Assembly (NCBI GenBank): GCA_003669555.1
Contig: QWOS01000101.1
Span: 1 to 45,605 of the forward strand
Direction: 5' to 3'
DNA: 45,605 nucleotides
From: Planctomycetota bacterium
GTDB lineage: Bacteria; Planctomycetota; Planctomycetia; Gemmatales; Gemmataceae
The notes below the pieces were generated by a model. It saw nothing but the letters and a program-made list of their open reading frames with translations, ran no database searches and had not been told where the DNA came from. The position numbers and the translations under genes are program-made. Positions 10,001 through 17,690 of the stretch are shown piece after piece; position 1 is the stretch's first letter; every line of letters starts with the position of its first letter.

Positions 10001-10589
10001 CATCGGATGTCCGGTAACCTGCTTCTACCAGCCAGGTGATCAGCTCTTCCTGGTCCAGGATTTGACCACGATCGATACGGCGACGGCGCGCGTCCAGAGA
10101 CTGGGGGCTGGCCACTGGCTGTAACAGCGTATGCACATTGGCAAGCAAAATTCCCGGCCGTTCGCCCACCCCCGCCAACGCTCCCAGCACTCGCAAGCGG
10201 GCCGGGGTGGCTGGGTCCACCCGTTCTTCCTCACCCGGGAGGCAGGAAAGGGCAGGAAATATCAGAGTTGGGCGACCAGTGAAACTTTCCAGCTCCAGCC
10301 GCCATGGATCGAGATCCCGCTGCTGTGACACCGCCACCAGGAGCACCCCGGGGCAGCGGCTGGCCAAAGCACCCACTGCCAGGCCCGCAGCGGAACCCCA
10401 AGCTCCATCAATGGTAGCGCTACGGCCTGCCAGCAAGGCTTCGAAGACCGAGTGCATTAAGGGCTGACTGGCAAGCTCGTTGGCAAAATCAGCTAGATTT
10501 TGCGGGTTGAATGTGGGAACGAGAAATTCAGGTTGCACGCCTGAGCCCGCAGCCGGATCAATCTTTTCTTTTTTCACCCGCTTTGCCAT
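7077..10589 (-). CDS. mfd: Transcription-repair coupling factor Mfd
   Basis: Mfd removes RNA polymerase stalled at DNA damage and recruits UvrA. Domains, numbered from the ATG at 10589: UvrB-homology region about 40-400; RNA-polymerase-interacting CarD-like domain from about 470 (LTPGDLVVHVAHGIARYLG); RecG-like translocase with Walker A GDVGFGKT at 644-651, DEEQ at 745-748, TTIIESGLDIPSANT and QLRGRVGR; C-terminal TRCF domain. At 1170 aa it has normal length. An insertion of about 25 Glu/Ala/Arg-rich residues interrupts the polymerase-interacting domain after MELLDRL. An upstream in-frame start would add 11 residues (SFFQCVLGALM), which do not look like Mfd; MAKRVKKEK is the likelier start. 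Confidence 0.96.
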   Translation of the reverse strand: MAKRVKKEKIDPAAGSGVQPEFLVPTFNPQNLADFANELASQPLMHSVFEALLAGRSATIDGAWGSAAGLAVGALASRCPGVLLVAVSQQRDLDPWRLELESFTGRPTLIFPALSCLPGEEERVDPATPARLRVLGALAGVGERPGILLANVHTLLQPVASPQSLDARRRRIDRGQILDQEELITWLVEAGYRTSDAVEFPCEFARRGGLVDVWSPESPHPARLEFFGDDVESIRHFAGDTQRSLGQVEWADLLRVKSDGDSVSAATGKLMEGAAAHLVEHLPKGSWVVWVEPRELREQATNLCDRSGKLGGLFSVDQMQQALASRPSIALSAMPATSVEETCHLLVESVERLSGNIQRVRDELDEVARRDRVLVACGSDGEVVRLGEVLAAGQVAQGDRLRIVRGCLRAGFRLIPGQTGEVSATEGWVLLGSQELFHREVVGGMALPDAGQTRGKRRVESRAIDSFLELTPGDLVVHVAHGIARYLGMELLDRLAATAITGSSGSRPIEEAEEAARAGRAEEHLVLEFREGVRVFVPVSRIHLVQKYVGASGEGVELSRFGSAAWQKKKEKAAAAVIDLAADMITLQAARAANPGRAWPQDSEWQREFEASFPFRETEDQLAGMREIKADLERPRPMDRLICGDVGFGKTELALRAAFKVADAGGQVAVLVPTTVLAEQHFRTFTSRMAEYPFTIACLNRFRGHAEQHRILKGLAEGTVDIVVGTHRLVSKDIRFKDLGLVVIDEEQRFGVEHKERLKMLREKVDVLTMTATPIPRTLHQALLGIRDISNLETPPPDRQPVETRVLRFDESLIRHAVLRELNRDGQVFFVHTRVQDIHQLAERLRKIVPEARMVVAHGQMHGDELEDAMVRFLNRKADILVSTTIIESGLDIPSANTIFINEADHYGLAELHQLRGRVGRSKTRAYAYMLLDPAKASRGMDGGAARRLKAIEEFTALGSGFKIALRDLEIRGAGNLLGTQQSGHISAVGYELYCQLLDNAVRQMRNQPLAEPLEVHVDLGWPAYLPRDFIPGQKARIEVYRRLGRVRTLDTLRDFRQEMQDRFGSIHPTVEWLFRLVEVRVRCDSWKISTIQFDRSQGEYGPVDLVLVGRQPVRLEELAKTSQRFRRADENHLYCRLQANEMPDDRLYALIISLVPLRGREPTIEIIDP

Positions 10590-10704
10590 TAAGGCACCCA
10601 ATACACACTGAAAAAACGACAATGCAGGCCGACCCGTCAGGGCCGGGGGAAATCAATCAAGCCCCTCAGGATCACATCCCGGGGGACTTGAAACAGGTTA
10701 GCAC

Positions 10705-10736
10705 AAAAAACAAGAAAGCCAGCCGGGTGAATCTTG
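10705..10736 (-). terminator. Possible terminator after the halogenase-like flavoprotein gene
   Basis: On the minus strand a short imperfect hairpin (CAAGA pairing with TCTTG, inner CC/GG) is followed directly by six T residues. It begins a few nt past the stop. The stem is weak, so this is tentative. Confidence 0.4.
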
Positions 10737-10740
10737 ACCG

Positions 10741-12051
10741 TCAGTAGGCTATGGCTTGGCTGGCCATGGTCTTTTCCATTTCCATTTCCTGGGCTTGCAT
10801 GAGGCGGTTTTCCTCGCGCATGGCATCGAGCGGCAGAATGATGGCGTCGACGCTGTCTTTGAACAAATCGCCAATCAGCAAGTCGATGAGGTGCCGCTTC
10901 ATATCCGGGTGCTTGCGGATGAATGTGCCGAAATTGAACCCTTCGTAAAAAGCATGCACCAGTCGCTTCATGCGGTCCATTCCCCGCAGGAACAATGGTC
11001 CCCAAGCTCCCAGCCTTGCGCCGGAAAAATCGTTGGCCTGGAAAGCAGAACGGATGGCATCAGCAGCCATTTCCCCGCTTTTCAAGGCGAGGAAAACGCC
11101 TGAACTGTAAACTGGATCGAGAAAACCAAAGGCATCACCCACCAGCACCCAACCATCGCCAGCCACCTGGCTTGATTTGTAGCTGAAATCTTTGGTGGTA
11201 AAAAACTCCCCCAGACGCTGCCCGGGTTCCACGCGTTGCTTCGCCCCTGGACACCGCTCGAGTTCTTCATTGAAAATAGCTTCGGCACCACCGCGGCCTT
11301 TCAAGAGGTAATCGATGGGCCCAACCACCCCCACCGAAACTATATCGTTGGCTAGTGGAATATACCAGAACCAGCCTTTTTTCTTCTGGATAGCCAGTAT
11401 CAAAGTGGCACCCTCATCCAGCCCCCCCTCGCGGGAAGCTCCCTTGTAATAGGTCCAGATGCTGGCGTTACGCAATAAGGGATCCGAAACACGCAGGTTG
11501 AGTTTGTTAGCAATAAGAGCCGATTGGCCGGTGGCATCTACCACGACATCGGCAAATATATCAAACTCGCCAACTCCTTGCTGACGCACCCTGGCACCAA
11601 TTACTTTACCTGGGTTGCCTGGATCGGTGATTACATCCAGGGCGTGTGTTCCTTGATAGACTTCCACTCCATGGAAAGAAGCATTGTCAACCAGCATGGC
11701 ATCGAATTCGCTACGAATCACCTGCCAGGTTTGCGCACACTCGTGGGGGTTGTTCTCAAAGAAGTAGAAAGGTTGCGATTCCTTGCCAGTTTCGGTGACA
11801 AACTGGACGGAGTATTTTCGGGTGTGAAGACTGGTCTGCAATTTTTCAAGAACACCCAAGCGCTTGAGTGTGAAGTAGGTGTCTGGCATAAGAGATTCCC
11901 CGACATGAAAGCGGGGGCCTTTTTCTCTTTCAAGCAGCATGGTTTTCAGGCCTGCCTGGGCGCAAAATGCGGCGGAGCTGGCCCCTGCGGGCCCAGCTCC
12001 CAGGACTAGGACTTGGGTGTGTCGCGTGGCACAGGCTATTGGTTGAACCAT
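10741..12051 (-). CDS. FAD-dependent oxidoreductase with flavin-dependent halogenase signatures
   Basis: A 436-aa flavoprotein. The FAD-binding Rossmann motif GAGPAG is at residues 18-23. Three features match flavin-dependent halogenases: W227-F-W-Y-I-P232 (WxWxIP), F310-LD-P-VY-S-S-G318 (FxxPxxSxG, inside the GDAFGF FAD motif), and K79 in TRKYSVQF at the place of the catalytic lysine. The GESLMP stretch resembles the PltA/CmlS group. Such enzymes make hypohalous acid from FADH2, oxygen and halide and chlorinate or brominate a substrate. No carrier protein, flavin reductase or biosynthetic cluster is adjacent, so the substrate is unknown. The ATG at 12051 has GGAG 6 nt upstream and lies about 40 nt from the predicted transcription start; a longer reading frame from 12126 would overlap the promoter. 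A non-halogenating relative remains possible. Confidence 0.82.
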   Translation of the reverse strand: MVQPIACATRHTQVLVLGAGPAGASSAAFCAQAGLKTMLLEREKGPRFHVGESLMPDTYFTLKRLGVLEKLQTSLHTRKYSVQFVTETGKESQPFYFFENNPHECAQTWQVIRSEFDAMLVDNASFHGVEVYQGTHALDVITDPGNPGKVIGARVRQQGVGEFDIFADVVVDATGQSALIANKLNLRVSDPLLRNASIWTYYKGASREGGLDEGATLILAIQKKKGWFWYIPLANDIVSVGVVGPIDYLLKGRGGAEAIFNEELERCPGAKQRVEPGQRLGEFFTTKDFSYKSSQVAGDGWVLVGDAFGFLDPVYSSGVFLALKSGEMAADAIRSAFQANDFSGARLGAWGPLFLRGMDRMKRLVHAFYEGFNFGTFIRKHPDMKRHLIDLLIGDLFKDSVDAIILPLDAMREENRLMQAQEMEMEKTMASQAIAY

Positions 12052-12097
12052 GACATACTCCGTGAACAGATTCTTGTTGAAACAATGTTCCTGAAAA

Positions 12098-12126
12098 TTA
12101 ATAGCACCGCTATGGGCGTGGGTCAA
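12098..12126 (-). promoter_or_regulatory. Sigma70-like promoter of the halogenase-like gene
   Basis: Minus strand TTGACC (-35, 12121-12126), 17-nt spacer, TATTAA (-10, 12098-12103). It gives a 5' leader of about 40 nt containing GGAG before the ATG at 12051. Confidence 0.6.
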
Positions 12127-12296
12127 GCAGCGGCTACCCGAAATTGGAAGCTATGCGGCATTTTTCCGGGCCGATGCTTTCAATAACGAATCGCGCTACA
12201 ACTGCTTTCCCTGAGACTATCCATCCGGGGTACCGTATTCTGGAGGATGGGGGTTGTCCCAGGCGGGGCATTAGCGACAAAAACCGGAAAAACCCA

Positions 12297-14417
12297 ATGG
12301 CAGACGCTTTTTCAAAGGATAATCCCGGCAATTCGGTCACTGTCAAATGCCCGGCGTGTCAGCATGTGGTGGTGGTTCCATCTGCCTGGTTAGGCAAACC
12401 ATTCCGCTGCACCCAATGTGGGAAGAATCTTCAGGTGCGGGCGCCCCGGACTGGGCCGGTGCCTGTTGTAAGTCCTCCCCCCATTGCTCCTCGCCAAGCT
12501 GGTGGGGAAAACCAGGTGCCGCAGGAATTTGCCGTGCCACGGCAAGAAAATCCTGCGCCCCGCAAGCGCAGACCCAAGGCCAGCGTTGTCCATTGGCTCA
12601 TGCTGGCTCTGATTTGGCTTCTTGCTGCAGGTATGTTGGTATCTGCCTTCATCACCTCGCGGATGGTGAAACAAAATGAGCCAGTGTCCCCGGATATTCG
12701 AGCCGAATTGTCTGAGGCAGGCAATCAGCCCGAAGACTCATCGCAGCAAACCGGTAAATCAGGTGCCACAAAAGGGGTGAATGCCCGTTCTCCCACGGCA
12801 CATTTTCCCCGTCGGGCCCTATTGATTGCCATCAACGAATATCTGTATGCCAATCCGTTACAGCAGGGGGCTGCCAACTCCTGGAAGGGGCTCGACAAAC
12901 TGGGGCGGGCCTTGCAGGTGGGGCTCCGCTACCCTTCTTCCCAGATAGCCCATATCTCCGATGCCATTCCCGGCGGCCCCATACCGCTGAAAAAGAATCT
13001 GGAGAAAGCGATTGAAGAATTCCTGAGTTTGAGCCGGAAGCAGGATTCAGCCCTGGTCTGGTTCACTGGTCATGGCGCGGTGATTGAAGGCAAAGCCTAT
13101 TTAGCGCCACTGGAGGGGGATTTGTCGCAACCATCCACCCTGATACCACTTGACTGGGTGATGGAAAAACTGAAATCCAGTCCAGCCAGGCAAAAGGTGC
13201 TGGTTCTGGATGTATTCCGGTTCAATCCGGTTATTGGTCAAGAGCGTCCGGGTAGCGACCCGATGCCCGAGAATTTTGAAAAACTGGCGATAAGTCCTCC
13301 TGCGGGTGTGGAGGTGGTACTGGGCTGTGGCAAGGGTCAGAATTCGTTTGAGATAGATGAGGCCCCGATGGGCCTGCTCCCGCTGGCACTGTATGAGGTG
13401 CTGAACCAGATTATCAGCATGGATTCGGAGCCGCAAAATCCTGTCGACTGGGGCCGGCTTCTGGTGCAGGTTAATCAAGGTATGAACGCTAACGCGCGCC
13501 GGGCAATTCCGCCCCTGGCGGAAAGGCTTGAAAGCACCAAGCGGGACGGAAAAAGTGTTGAAATGTTGGTCCAGCACGCAGGCAAACCTGCTGAAAACGG
13601 GGTTGCCTACGACCCGGCTGAGCCGGCAGCGCCCATGCCTGATCTGGCCAGGGGAAAAACCGGTGAAAAAATGGGATTTGAGCTGAATGGACAGGTGTTG
13701 AGGGAACTGGATCTGCCACCAGTCAAGCGTGGCCGCATGGGTGGCACCTTGCATGCCGACACCTTGCCAGTGTTGGATGCCAAGGCCGTGGCGGCCTTTA
13801 TCGAGAAAGGGGATGAGGGCACACCACTTCGCAAGGCGATGCTTCAATCCCAGGTGGATTTATGGGCCCTTTCGGGGCTAGAACCGCCCATGGCGCTCAA
13901 GGAGGGGGTGATGCGGGTCCGGCAGGATAAGAAAATAACGCTTGAGACCCTGGTTGATTTCTACGGAAAACCTGCGAATGAAACGCGTTTCAAGGAGGAT
14001 GTGGAACGCAACCAGAAGCAGGTGGCCACCATCTTTGCCCTGGTGGAAGGTGATCTGGAAACCCTGAAGGAGTTGGCTGATGGCCTGGAGAAAGAGCCTC
14101 TTCGGTATCAGGCGCATTTTCAGTTTTTGAAAGCCCGTCTGGAGGCGCAAATCGCCTACCTGTATGAGTACCAGTCAGCCTTGGGTTCCATTCGCAAGGA
14201 GTTGCCGGCTCTGGAAAAAGGACATTCCGGTTGGCGGTTGGCTAGCAGCACCAAATTACGCGGCGACCGGGCTGGCAAACAAATGGAAAAGGACCGCAAT
14301 GCTGACCTGAAGAAGCTGGTGGACAAATATCCCAACAGCCCATGGGCCGTGTTGGCCCGCCGCGACATGCTGACTTCACTGGGCCTGGAATGGCAAAGCG
14401 CCGTAAAACGTGAGTGA
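12297..14417 (+). CDS. Zinc-ribbon, membrane-anchored caspase-like protein lacking the catalytic cysteine
   Basis: A 706-aa protein with an N-terminal zinc ribbon (C18, C21, C38, C41), a Pro-rich linker, one membrane helix (about 98-120), a caspase-like (C14) domain (about 168-400) and a mostly helical C-terminal region of about 250 residues. The caspase His is present (WFTGHG, H259). The position of the nucleophile, in the strand ending VLVLDxxR, is Phe (D305-V-F307-R), where a Cys is expected. It is therefore probably not a peptidase; it may be a binding or signalling scaffold. The start at MADAFSKDNP is chosen because the zinc ribbon follows at once and GGAAA lies upstream; residues encoded upstream from 12144 look non-coding. 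The stop is 1 nt from the stop of the convergent helicase gene. Confidence 0.85.
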   Translation: MADAFSKDNPGNSVTVKCPACQHVVVVPSAWLGKPFRCTQCGKNLQVRAPRTGPVPVVSPPPIAPRQAGGENQVPQEFAVPRQENPAPRKRRPKASVVHWLMLALIWLLAAGMLVSAFITSRMVKQNEPVSPDIRAELSEAGNQPEDSSQQTGKSGATKGVNARSPTAHFPRRALLIAINEYLYANPLQQGAANSWKGLDKLGRALQVGLRYPSSQIAHISDAIPGGPIPLKKNLEKAIEEFLSLSRKQDSALVWFTGHGAVIEGKAYLAPLEGDLSQPSTLIPLDWVMEKLKSSPARQKVLVLDVFRFNPVIGQERPGSDPMPENFEKLAISPPAGVEVVLGCGKGQNSFEIDEAPMGLLPLALYEVLNQIISMDSEPQNPVDWGRLLVQVNQGMNANARRAIPPLAERLESTKRDGKSVEMLVQHAGKPAENGVAYDPAEPAAPMPDLARGKTGEKMGFELNGQVLRELDLPPVKRGRMGGTLHADTLPVLDAKAVAAFIEKGDEGTPLRKAMLQSQVDLWALSGLEPPMALKEGVMRVRQDKKITLETLVDFYGKPANETRFKEDVERNQKQVATIFALVEGDLETLKELADGLEKEPLRYQAHFQFLKARLEAQIAYLYEYQSALGSIRKELPALEKGHSGWRLASSTKLRGDRAGKQMEKDRNADLKKLVDKYPNSPWAVLARRDMLTSLGLEWQSAVKRE

Positions 14418-14418
14418 G

Positions 14419-17400
14419 TTAAGCCACACCTTCCAGCCCTACCTGACGGAATAGGCGGGCAGGCATGGGGGTAGCTAGCTTCCAGACGATACTGATAGGT
14501 TTCGACCCGGTGTGCCGTAGATAGTGGCATGGCCCGAGGAAATAATAGGGGGCCCTTCGGCCTGAGGATGTGGTATTTTTTTCCCGGACGAAAAGCAGAG
14601 GGGAATAACCGTTTTCATGGTGGCGGAGATAGCGCTGCCCGGTCTCTGATTGAACGGAAGTCTGACTCTGCGTCTGCCAGTGGAATTCGCAGGGCGATAA
14701 GGCGAAATCCTCGTACAAGGTGGTGGGGGAATAGTCTTTTTCCGTTTTCTGCAGGGTGACAAAGAAGATATCCATTTTTTTTTCAGGAAGGTGAAGGACA
14801 CCCTCGCGAAATGACGGACGATTGGTGAAGGTCCATCTACCCAGCCCAAGGAGGATTTCATCGCGGGTGTATTGGCAGTGCAGGGTCAGCGGTATATTAA
14901 GATTGGCAAAAGGTTGCGTGCCAGGATGGGCCAGCGGGAGCAGTGCCTGAACCAGGGCCTTGGCACTTTCGCGGATTGGTTCGTACTGGCGAACCAATGT
15001 GTCGGCGTCCGCAAATGTGAGAGATTCACCAGTCTTGCCCAAAACCGTGGCCAGGAACTGGTGAAGCATGACTTTTTTCAGTGGCAAGTTGCAGGATACC
15101 GGGCCCTGCTCCAGATAGACCAGAATCGTGCGCAAGAATTCCGGATCATCCCAGTGGCTGGCTCGATGGAGCCCATCGGAGAAAATGCCCTCAATTTTTT
15201 CTGGCAAAACAAAAGCCGGAACCAGGCGGGCTTCCGCAAGCAAGCGGGTCCAGAGACCGCGCTTGCATAATATGGCCAGGTCGGTGGCAAGGAAGTCTGC
15301 GGCCTGGAGCATACCAGGAGGGCGACCATGGATAGAGAAATAGTCCTTGATGCCCAGAATAATCGATCGGGTGGAGTTTGCGAGGCTTTGGGTGATGTTC
15401 TCCAGTACCCTCTCACGGGCGACGCGTTCCAGGCGGATAATGCATCCTGCTGGCAGGCAGGTGAAATCGTCCTCAAGCTGGTCTCTCAGGCTGGCGGTGC
15501 GGTCTGTGATCATCGCTCGAAATCGGGCGGCAAACCGATATTCGCGCCGGTGTGCCGCAATGAAATCCAGCACAGTGAGGCATTGCTTGCCTTTGAATTT
15601 ACGCAGTCCACGCCCTAACTGCTGCAGAAAAACAGTCAGGCTTTCTGTGGGCCGCAGAAAGAGCACTGTGTCAATCGCCGGGATGTCAACGCCTTCATTG
15701 TAAAGATCAACAACAAACAAGAAATTGATTTCTTTATTGACAAGACGCTGCTGGATGGTTCGGCGCGCTTCAGCAGAGCTTTGGGACGACAAGCTAGCCG
15801 CTTTGAAACCACAACGAATAAACTGTTCAGCCATGTATTTCGCATGTTCAATACTGACGCAAAAACCGAGTGCCCTGGCCTCGAAGGGATCAAGCAGCAG
15901 TTCGTTTACCTTGTCGATTACCAGGCCAGCTCTGGAGCTATTGCTGGAAAGGATATGATCCAGTTCCGCCAGCTTGTACCCGCCATGCTGCCAATCAAGA
16001 GTGCTCAGGTCGACCGAGTCACTCACACCAAAATACTGAAACGACACCAGCAGGTCCCGGTTAATTGCATCAGGCAGGCGAATCTCCGCGCTTGGTCGGC
16101 CACCAAACCACTGGAGGATATCAAGATTGTCAGTGCGCTCGGGTGTGGCGGTCAGGCCAAGCAGGACCCTGGGTTTCACATGCTGAAGGAGAGCCTGGTA
16201 GCTGGAGGCTGCCGCATGGTGGAATTCGTCCACCACCACATAGTCGAATTTTTCAGCAGCAAGCAGGAGCATGCTGCGGCTATGGAAGCTCTGGATGGAA
16301 CAGAAAAGGTGGGGCCTGCTAGTTTCATTACTGCCACCAACCACCAGGTCGCCAAAATTTTGATCCCGAAGCACTACCCGGAAGGTGTTGAGTGCCTGAC
16401 ACAAAATTTCTTCCCGATGGGCAATAAAAAGTAACGATGGCCTTGGATTGTTACCCTCGCAAAAATTCTGGTAATCAAAAGCGGCAATCATGGTTTTGCC
16501 GGTGCCGGTTGCGGCAACTACCAGATGCTGGTTCTTCCCAAGGGTTCTTTCGGCTAACAGGATGTCCAGTATCTCTTGCTGGAATGGGTAAGGGGCTACA
16601 TCAATGAATGTGAGCAATTGGTTGTCGGCCAACTGTCCGCATTTTTCCGCCGCCAGCACTTTTTCCAGCGTGGGTAAATCAGTTTGCGTCAGCAACTGGA
16701 ATTCCGCGTCTAGCCAATAGGCATCAAAAGTGTGTGTGATTTTGCTCCAGAGATGGGGCAACTCGTACTGGCTGATCTTGGTGGTCCACTCCAGGCCTTC
16801 GGACAAGGCTGACTTGGAGAGATTGGCCGACCCGATGTAAGCCGACCCGAATCCTGTGGGGCGATGGATCAGGTACGCTTTGGCATGCAAACGCCCGTGC
16901 TTGGTGTCATAATTGACACGAATCAGGGTCCTGGGCAGTTCCAGGAGTGTTTTTACTGCCTTGATTTCTGTATGACCCATGTAGCTGGTGGTGATGATAC
17001 GGAGACGGGGCTGATTATTGGGTAGGGGAGGCCGGCCGGTCAATTCCCTGAGTGCATCGAGAACAACCCTAAGGCCGCTCCAGAGAATGAACGAGCACAA
17101 AATATCCACGCTTTCAGCCGAACGGATCTCATGCGCTAATTCAGTGCCTAGTTTCAACTCGGACCGGGCGCCTGTGATGAGCGTCGAGCGGGCCAAAGGA
17201 CTGTTCGGGCGCGGAGGTTGAACGGGTATGCTGTGGATTGCCAGCAAACGCTGCAGGGGCGATGCAATACTGAGGGGGGTGTCATTGGTATTGCCTAATT
17301 CGCTATGTAGCAAGTCAAGAATTTTCTGCGCCACGGTAAGTTGTTGCCTGGCTTTTTCTGTGCCTCGGTAATTTGACAAGCCACGCAGAATCAATCTCTC

Positions 17401-17586
17401 CAGGTATTGAGCCAGAACCGAATGGGATTCACCAGGGTCAACGTTTCCAAAAAGTGCGCGCAAACGAGGATCTTCTGGCGTTGGTAAATGGGCTTGAGTC
17501 AGACTGTCAAGGATTTGGTCATAAAGTCCCTCACCAAGACGGACCGTGCTGGATTTCGTGACAGATTTGTCAGCGGGACTGGTCAT
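14419..17586 (-). CDS. PLD-nuclease-like/superfamily 2 helicase fusion (DUF3427-type architecture)
   Basis: A 1055-aa protein. A phospholipase-D-like domain spans about residues 130-300 with H234-A-K236 and the distal GSANLS (252-257). The Asp that normally ends the HKD motif is absent, as in some PLD-type restriction nucleases. An SF2 helicase follows: Walker A ATGTGKT (359-365), DEFH (453-456), TATPER, then helicase C with LYNEGVDIP and QQLGRGLR. A C-terminal region of about 350 residues fits the DUF3427 position. Such proteins are found scattered in bacteria and are suspected of DNA repair or defence roles. It stands alone, convergent with the caspase-like gene. The ATG at 17586 has only a weak ribosome site. 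Confidence 0.87.
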   Translation of the reverse strand: MTSPADKSVTKSSTVRLGEGLYDQILDSLTQAHLPTPEDPRLRALFGNVDPGESHSVLAQYLERLILRGLSNYRGTEKARQQLTVAQKILDLLHSELGNTNDTPLSIASPLQRLLAIHSIPVQPPRPNSPLARSTLITGARSELKLGTELAHEIRSAESVDILCSFILWSGLRVVLDALRELTGRPPLPNNQPRLRIITTSYMGHTEIKAVKTLLELPRTLIRVNYDTKHGRLHAKAYLIHRPTGFGSAYIGSANLSKSALSEGLEWTTKISQYELPHLWSKITHTFDAYWLDAEFQLLTQTDLPTLEKVLAAEKCGQLADNQLLTFIDVAPYPFQQEILDILLAERTLGKNQHLVVAATGTGKTMIAAFDYQNFCEGNNPRPSLLFIAHREEILCQALNTFRVVLRDQNFGDLVVGGSNETSRPHLFCSIQSFHSRSMLLLAAEKFDYVVVDEFHHAAASSYQALLQHVKPRVLLGLTATPERTDNLDILQWFGGRPSAEIRLPDAINRDLLVSFQYFGVSDSVDLSTLDWQHGGYKLAELDHILSSNSSRAGLVIDKVNELLLDPFEARALGFCVSIEHAKYMAEQFIRCGFKAASLSSQSSAEARRTIQQRLVNKEINFLFVVDLYNEGVDIPAIDTVLFLRPTESLTVFLQQLGRGLRKFKGKQCLTVLDFIAAHRREYRFAARFRAMITDRTASLRDQLEDDFTCLPAGCIIRLERVARERVLENITQSLANSTRSIILGIKDYFSIHGRPPGMLQAADFLATDLAILCKRGLWTRLLAEARLVPAFVLPEKIEGIFSDGLHRASHWDDPEFLRTILVYLEQGPVSCNLPLKKVMLHQFLATVLGKTGESLTFADADTLVRQYEPIRESAKALVQALLPLAHPGTQPFANLNIPLTLHCQYTRDEILLGLGRWTFTNRPSFREGVLHLPEKKMDIFFVTLQKTEKDYSPTTLYEDFALSPCEFHWQTQSQTSVQSETGQRYLRHHENGYSPLLFVREKNTTSSGRRAPYYFLGPCHYLRHTGSKPISIVWKLATPMPARLFRQVGLEGVA

Positions 17587-17690
17587 GAGGAAACCATTAG
17601 GCCATCAGGGAGTTTACCCCTGGTGTATGGCTTGTCGGTGCCGTGCCTAGGTCAAAGCAGATAAAAAAAGGCGAGGTAATGACACAATAG

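Noticed and set aside
12052-12126. N-terminal extension of the halogenase-like protein.
   Set aside because: It would overlap the -35/-10 pair at 12098-12126, lacks a ribosome site and does not fit a flavoprotein N-terminus; GGAG precedes the ATG at 12051.
12144-12296. 51-residue N-terminal extension of the caspase-like protein.
   Set aside because: No ribosome site and unlike the zinc-ribbon start usual for the family.
12297-17586. A two-gene defence operon of caspase-like protein and PLD-helicase.
   Set aside because: The genes are convergent with stops 1 nt apart, so they are not co-transcribed; the PLD-helicase also lacks the other components of DISARM-type systems.
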